9,580 bases of DNA from CAZKZZ01 sp964557375 (GTDB lineage: Bacteria > Spirochaetota > Spirochaetia > SPDA01 > CAZJBZ01). Numbering within the stretch: the stretch's first letter is position 1; every line of letters begins with the position of its first letter. The DNA lies in the NCBI GenBank assembly GCA_964557375.1, contig CAZKZZ010000146.1:1-9580 (forward strand). The letters run 5' to 3'. The translations under genes were made by a program, and so were the position numbers. Below the pieces are notes generated by a model that was not told the DNA's origin, searched no databases, and saw nothing but the letters and a program-made list of their open reading frames with translations. Below, piece after piece: positions 6,251 through 9,580 of this stretch.

Positions 6251-7590
6251 GACGTCTACTGTTTGTTTTCTTACTGCTTGTTTTGGCTACCTGCTTTGTG
6301 TTTGCGGATGTTCCTGAACGGAAAGAACAATTCGTTTATTCAATTGTAGCCTTTCAGGGCGATGAGTATGCCGGGACCTTCTGTAAGGAGGATTCCAAAG
6401 AGATCTACCTTCTTGCTGACCATGACAATTTTCTGGTAGGGCAGAATACGTTTGTCTATTACTGGCCGATCACTAAAGAGTGGCGCACCGATGTACGGAC
6501 CTTCCAGCACATTTTCGAGGGAAAACTGGAAGTCACCGGTCCGGGTATAGAAAAGCAGGAGCTTGAAAAAGAGGAGTACACCTACTACATGGTAAAAGGT
6601 GATTATGGTGATGAACTGATCATCGCCACAGGTGAAGAAGCGGAGCAGGTCCGCCAGGATTACCGGCAGATGATACGGGACTACTACGATGCTATTAATG
6701 AATTCAATAAAGCAAAGACCAGGTATGAACAGGAGATGATGGAACTCGCCTCTACCATCAGAGATAAGCGGGATGCGGGAGAGGATGTAAGTGAAATGAT
6801 CGAGGAACTGCAGACGATGGAGCCTCCCCAAGAACCCCAGCGGCCGGAAAAGTATGTGGTCCCTCCGGTGGAAGTACGCGCGGCCTACATCATCAATCTG
6901 CCGCCGGGTGAATATACCATCCGCCATGTGAATGAAGAGGGAATGGTGTTTGAAAAATCGGAAAAAAAACTCATCGTTTTTGAGCGTAACCGGACCAAGG
7001 GAATCGGCTATGAGATTATTCCGGGTGATAAATGGACCCGGCCCGAAGAATCGAAAACGCCTTCGAGTGTGATCTATGTGGACGGTTCTACCGATCTGTA
7101 TCTGCGTCCCTTTTTTGAAAACGAATATAACGACCACTACTATAAACGGCTTGTTAACAACAACGATTCCGGTAACCCCAATCTCATGACCTGGAAACGG
7201 GGAGTGCAAATTCCCCAGGCTACGATTCAGCTGTATCGGGGCAGGCTTTCTCAAAAAGAGCCGGATGAAGCGCTGAAAGAGAGGCCGTACTTTGTAGAAC
7301 AGTCTAAGGGGTCCTCTTTAGGGTATAAAATACTCCCCTTTGATCCGGAAGGGGCGCACAAAGACAGAGATCCCAGTCTCAGGGCGTTTCACGTATCGCT
7401 TGATGAAACGGTTTCCCGGATGACGCTCCGCGTCGAAGGCGGAGAAGGCGAGCTTCTCGAGGGGAGCAACAGACAGATCCGGGTCGTGGACAGCGAAAAG
7501 AGCAATCTTTTTCTCCTCATTATCTCGATAGTTCCTCTGATTGTCATGGCGGTCCTGATGATAACGAGACAAAAACGGTACAGTTCTTAA
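6247..7590 (+). CDS. Exported coiled-coil protein with C-terminal membrane anchor; last gene of ABC module
   Basis: This 447-residue protein is not recognised as a named family. A signal peptide spans residues 1-20 (MRRLLFVFLLLVLATCFVFA, probable cleavage before DVPER). C16 in LATC is a poor lipobox, so lipidation is less likely. The mature part is Tyr-rich and beta-rich (about 25-128). A charged coiled coil follows (about 129-190), then a Pro-rich hinge MEPPQEPQRP (191-200), then a long mixed region containing NLPPGEYTIRHV, a beta-sandwich-like phrase echoing the first gene of the module. One TM helix (420-439) and a basic tail RQKRYSS close the chain, so the topology is type I with a large outside domain. 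ATG 6247 overlaps the permease stop as ATGA. I infer a membrane-tethered partner of the ABC-2 transporter, for example a periplasmic adaptor. Topology and operon membership are well supported; the role is unknown. Confidence 0.8.
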   Translation: MRRLLFVFLLLVLATCFVFADVPERKEQFVYSIVAFQGDEYAGTFCKEDSKEIYLLADHDNFLVGQNTFVYYWPITKEWRTDVRTFQHIFEGKLEVTGPGIEKQELEKEEYTYYMVKGDYGDELIIATGEEAEQVRQDYRQMIRDYYDAINEFNKAKTRYEQEMMELASTIRDKRDAGEDVSEMIEELQTMEPPQEPQRPEKYVVPPVEVRAAYIINLPPGEYTIRHVNEEGMVFEKSEKKLIVFERNRTKGIGYEIIPGDKWTRPEESKTPSSVIYVDGSTDLYLRPFFENEYNDHYYKRLVNNNDSGNPNLMTWKRGVQIPQATIQLYRGRLSQKEPDEALKERPYFVEQSKGSSLGYKILPFDPEGAHKDRDPSLRAFHVSLDETVSRMTLRVEGGEGELLEGSNRQIRVVDSEKSNLFLLIISIVPLIVMAVLMITRQKRYSS

Positions 7591-7630
7591 AGCGGTATCG
7601 TACGGTCTCGGTATAAATAGGGAGGAGGGT
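7591..7630 (+). promoter_or_regulatory. Short gap with strong ribosome binding site before rhaB
   Basis: The purine run GGGAGGAGGG (7620-7629) precedes ATG 7631, with GGAGG 7621-7625 well spaced and fixing the start. The hexamer CGGTAT occurs twice (7593-7598 and 7609-7614), 16 bp apart. TATAAA (7612-7617) looks like a -10 box, but it would put the transcript start inside the ribosome binding site and has no -35 partner. There is no terminator stem, so readthrough from the ABC module into rhaB is possible. Confidence 0.6.
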
Positions 7631-9070
7631 ATGGAAAAGAACGTATATGTTGCAATAGATCTCGGTGCTGAGAGCGGAAGAATCATCGCCGGTGATGTAG
7701 AGTCAATGGAGGTAATCCACCGGTTCCCGAACACACCGGTCCGCATTGGAGATTCCCTCTTCTGGAATGCGTTGGGTATTTTCAGTGAGATCAAAAAAGG
7801 GCTCAAAGATGCCTTCTCCCAGTACGGAAACCGGATTGTAAGTCTCGGGGTCGATACCTGGGGTGTCGATTACGGGCTTCTCGACCTGCATGGAGAACTC
7901 TTGGGGAATCCGTACCATTACCGGGACAGCAGGACCGATAACATACCGGAACAAGTGTTCGAGAAAGTGCCCCGGGAACAGGTCTATCGGACCACCGGCA
8001 TTCAGATCATGCAGATCAACACACTCTACCAGCTCTACTCCTTTTCCCGAAACCATCCGGAGATGTTTCAGGCCGCACGACACCTGCTTACTACACCCAA
8101 TTTGTTCAACTATTGGTTAAGCGGTGCGTTAAAAAGCGAGTATTCCATCACTACCACTACCCAGCTGTATAATCCGGTAAAACGGGAATGGGCGTATGAT
8201 CTCATCAGGACTTTGGGACTCAAGGAAGATCTGTTCGGTGAAATCGTCATGCCCGGTACTGTTGTAGGTACCCTTCTCCCTTCGATTGCACAGGAATTAG
8301 GGGCCCCGGAAGGAGTACGGGTGGTAGCAGTGGGATGCCATGATACCGCTTCTGCAGTGGCAGCCGTGCCCGCTTTGAGAGGAGATGACGCTCCCCACTA
8401 CGCGTATTTGAGTTCCGGTACCTGGTCGTTACTGGGAATCGAATCCCCTCAGCCGATAATTACCGAAGCTTCGTCGAAATACAATTTTACCAATGAAGGA
8501 GCAGCGGACGGGGGGATCCGATTCTTAAAGAACATCATGGGGCTGTGGATCGTCCAAGAGTGTAAGCGTTCCTGGGACGAGTCCGGCAAGGCCTACAGTT
8601 ACGCGGAATTGACGCAATTGGCTGAGGAGTACGGACCTGCCGATTTCACCATCGATGTAAGTGATGACAGGTTTCTAAAACCGGGCCTCATCGATGAGAG
8701 TATGCCCGAGCGGGTGGAAGCGTACTGCAGAGAGACGGGCCAAACAGCGCCTGCACATGTCGGGGGGATGGTACGCGGGGTCTTAGAGAGTTTGGCACAT
8801 GCGTATGTTGAAACGCTCGATTCGGTCAAGGAAATTACCGGAAATCCCGTCGAAGCACTCCACATTATAGGCGGCGGGTCTCAAAACGACCTCCTCAGTC
8901 AGTTGACCGCCGATGCAGCAGGTATTCCGGTGTACGCGGGCCCGGTCGAAGCGACCGCCATCGGAAATATGCTGATGCAGGCAGTTACCGCAGGGGATAT
9001 AGAAAGCCTCGATGCAGGGCGAAAACGTGTCCGGGATGCTTATTCCATAAAAGAGTTCACTCCTCGCTGA
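7631..9070 (+). CDS. rhaB: Rhamnulokinase (FGGY family carbohydrate kinase)
   Basis: This 479-residue cytosolic kinase is close in length to E. coli RhaB (489). It is predicted to phosphorylate L-rhamnulose at O1 with ATP, giving the substrate of the RhaD aldolase. It has the two-domain FGGY layout: DLGAESGR (10-17) for phosphate binding, VDTWGVDYGLLD (74-85) and HYRDSR (96-101) typical of rhamnulokinases, and GCHDTASAV (235-243) with the proposed catalytic base D238. GTWSLLG (263-269) and GGGSQN (414-419) complete the ATP site. All key motifs are intact. The gene stands alone: no rhaA, rhaD, rhaM or rhamnose transporter is in the window, and it follows the ABC module by 40 bp. Its last 14 bp overlap the end of the convergent gene. 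A related ketose substrate (such as L-fuculose or L-xylulose) is possible, but the motifs favour RhaB. Confidence 0.93.
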   Translation: MEKNVYVAIDLGAESGRIIAGDVESMEVIHRFPNTPVRIGDSLFWNALGIFSEIKKGLKDAFSQYGNRIVSLGVDTWGVDYGLLDLHGELLGNPYHYRDSRTDNIPEQVFEKVPREQVYRTTGIQIMQINTLYQLYSFSRNHPEMFQAARHLLTTPNLFNYWLSGALKSEYSITTTTQLYNPVKREWAYDLIRTLGLKEDLFGEIVMPGTVVGTLLPSIAQELGAPEGVRVVAVGCHDTASAVAAVPALRGDDAPHYAYLSSGTWSLLGIESPQPIITEASSKYNFTNEGAADGGIRFLKNIMGLWIVQECKRSWDESGKAYSYAELTQLAEEYGPADFTIDVSDDRFLKPGLIDESMPERVEAYCRETGQTAPAHVGGMVRGVLESLAHAYVETLDSVKEITGNPVEALHIIGGGSQNDLLSQLTADAAGIPVYAGPVEATAIGNMLMQAVTAGDIESLDAGRKRVRDAYSIKEFTPR

Positions 9071-9580
9071 GCAGATCTTCCCAGCCGATCCCGTCACCTG
9101 CTTTTACCGGTTTTGTAACTATTTTTTCGAGAATGACCTCATAGAACTCCGGTCCGACCCCCGGCTTAAACCGGCCGGAAGAACGCAGCAGTGCACTGTT
9201 TTCGGTGGTGAGCTTTGTCCCCGGCACAAGATCGGTGAGCGCGCGGACCGACCGTCTCGTTCCCAGATAATGGCCCTCCTCAGTTGGTGTGACCTTCTTG
9301 AGCGCGGCGCCGAGCACCGATTCAACCCGCTCCTCCCCGAACTCTTCTGCAAGCCGGGAGAGGGCGGCATCCTTTTCGAGTGACTCTGTCTTCCTTACAG
9401 CCCTACACATACCCGCGAACTCATCCGGGGTGAGGGCAAACGTATCATCGAGCCCCTCCCTCCCTTTTTCTAAACAGATATGTTTCTCGATAACCCGTGC
9501 TCCGAGTGCGGCCGCGGCAGCAGGGGCGAGTACCGGCTCTGCTGAATGGTCGGAGAGGCCCGCCGGCACGTCAAAAACAG
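9057..9580 (-). CDS. neuB: NeuB/SpsE-family sialic-acid-type synthase, C-terminal part (truncated by window edge)
   Basis: The leftward frame is open to the window edge and ends at TGA (complement of 9057-9059). It gives the last 173 residues of a protein normally about 340-350 long. The end of the TIM barrel is present: GLSDHS (7-12 of the fragment) and LGARVIEKHICL (25-36), whose two His residues are the metal ligands of NeuB enzymes. DTFALTPDEF (45-54) follows, and then a C-terminal SAF/antifreeze-like domain (about 106-170, with TRRSVRALTDLVPGTKLT). Such enzymes condense phosphoenolpyruvate with ManNAc or a related hexose to make sialic, legionaminic or pseudaminic acid for surface glycans or flagellin. 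The linker before the SAF domain looks longer than usual, and the usual 'RPG-GI' phrase of this domain is altered (LRSSGRFKPG). The exact sugar cannot be told. Internal GTG 9569 is not a real start, since family sequence continues upstream of it. Confidence 0.88.
   Translation of the reverse strand, partial: VFDVPAGLSDHSAEPVLAPAAAAALGARVIEKHICLEKGREGLDDTFALTPDEFAGMCRAVRKTESLEKDAALSRLAEEFGEERVESVLGAALKKVTPTEEGHYLGTRRSVRALTDLVPGTKLTTENSALLRSSGRFKPGVGPEFYEVILEKIVTKPVKAGDGIGWEDLLSEE

Noticed and set aside
6340..7254. Long antisense frame (304 codons) opposite the coiled-coil protein gene
   Set aside because: The sense strand has a signal peptide, ribosome binding site and operon overlap. The antisense product has low-complexity Phe/Ile/Val/His runs and no domain.
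7593..7617. Repeated CGGTAT hexamer and TATAAA before rhaB as operator or promoter
   Set aside because: The repeat is too short to be significant, the -10-like box has no -35 and would start transcription within the ribosome binding site.

Overview
The window comes from a mid-GC bacterial chromosome, coding-dense, with short gaps and repeated ATGA stop/start overlaps. It holds nine protein genes: eight rightward (one cut at the left edge) and one leftward (cut at the right edge). Three proteins are membrane or exported, with Phe/Leu-rich N-terminal segments. Together with a NeuB-type sugar synthase this suggests a free-living, carbohydrate-using bacterium with a decorated surface. A spirochaete or similar anaerobe is possible, but nothing here fixes the lineage. 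No rRNA, tRNA, CRISPR array, insertion sequence or phage gene was seen.

Positions 1-3396 look like a sugar-acid catabolic operon. In order it carries the 3' end of a zinc-type medium-chain dehydrogenase, an unmistakable UlaG-type metallo-beta-lactamase-fold lactonase, and two tandem paralogues of the lambda-crystallin / L-gulonate 3-dehydrogenase branch of the 3-hydroxyacyl-CoA dehydrogenase superfamily. UlaG makes a 3-keto-L-gulonate compound, and the CRYL1 branch interconverts L-gulonate and 3-keto-L-gulonate. The three enzyme types therefore fit one route around C3/C5 redox chemistry of a C6 aldonate. No Ula PTS, UlaD, UlaE or UlaF gene is present in the window.

Positions 3397-3498 are the longest gap and probably hold the start of a new transcription unit. 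Positions 3499-7590 are a tightly packed four-gene membrane module: an N-terminally anchored extracytoplasmic beta-domain protein, an ABC ATPase, a six-TM ABC-2-type permease, and a signal-peptide protein with a coiled coil and a C-terminal membrane anchor. The first and last proteins are not recognised as characterised families. Gene overlap argues that they work with the ABC pair. This is the best candidate here for an undescribed system. A perfect 22-bp palindrome lies inside the ATPase gene just after its start.

Positions 7631-9070 encode rhamnulokinase (RhaB) behind a strong ribosome binding site, without rhaA or rhaD nearby. Its 3' end overlaps by 14 bp the 3' end of a convergent NeuB/SpsE-family sialic-acid-type synthase gene that leaves the window at the right edge.
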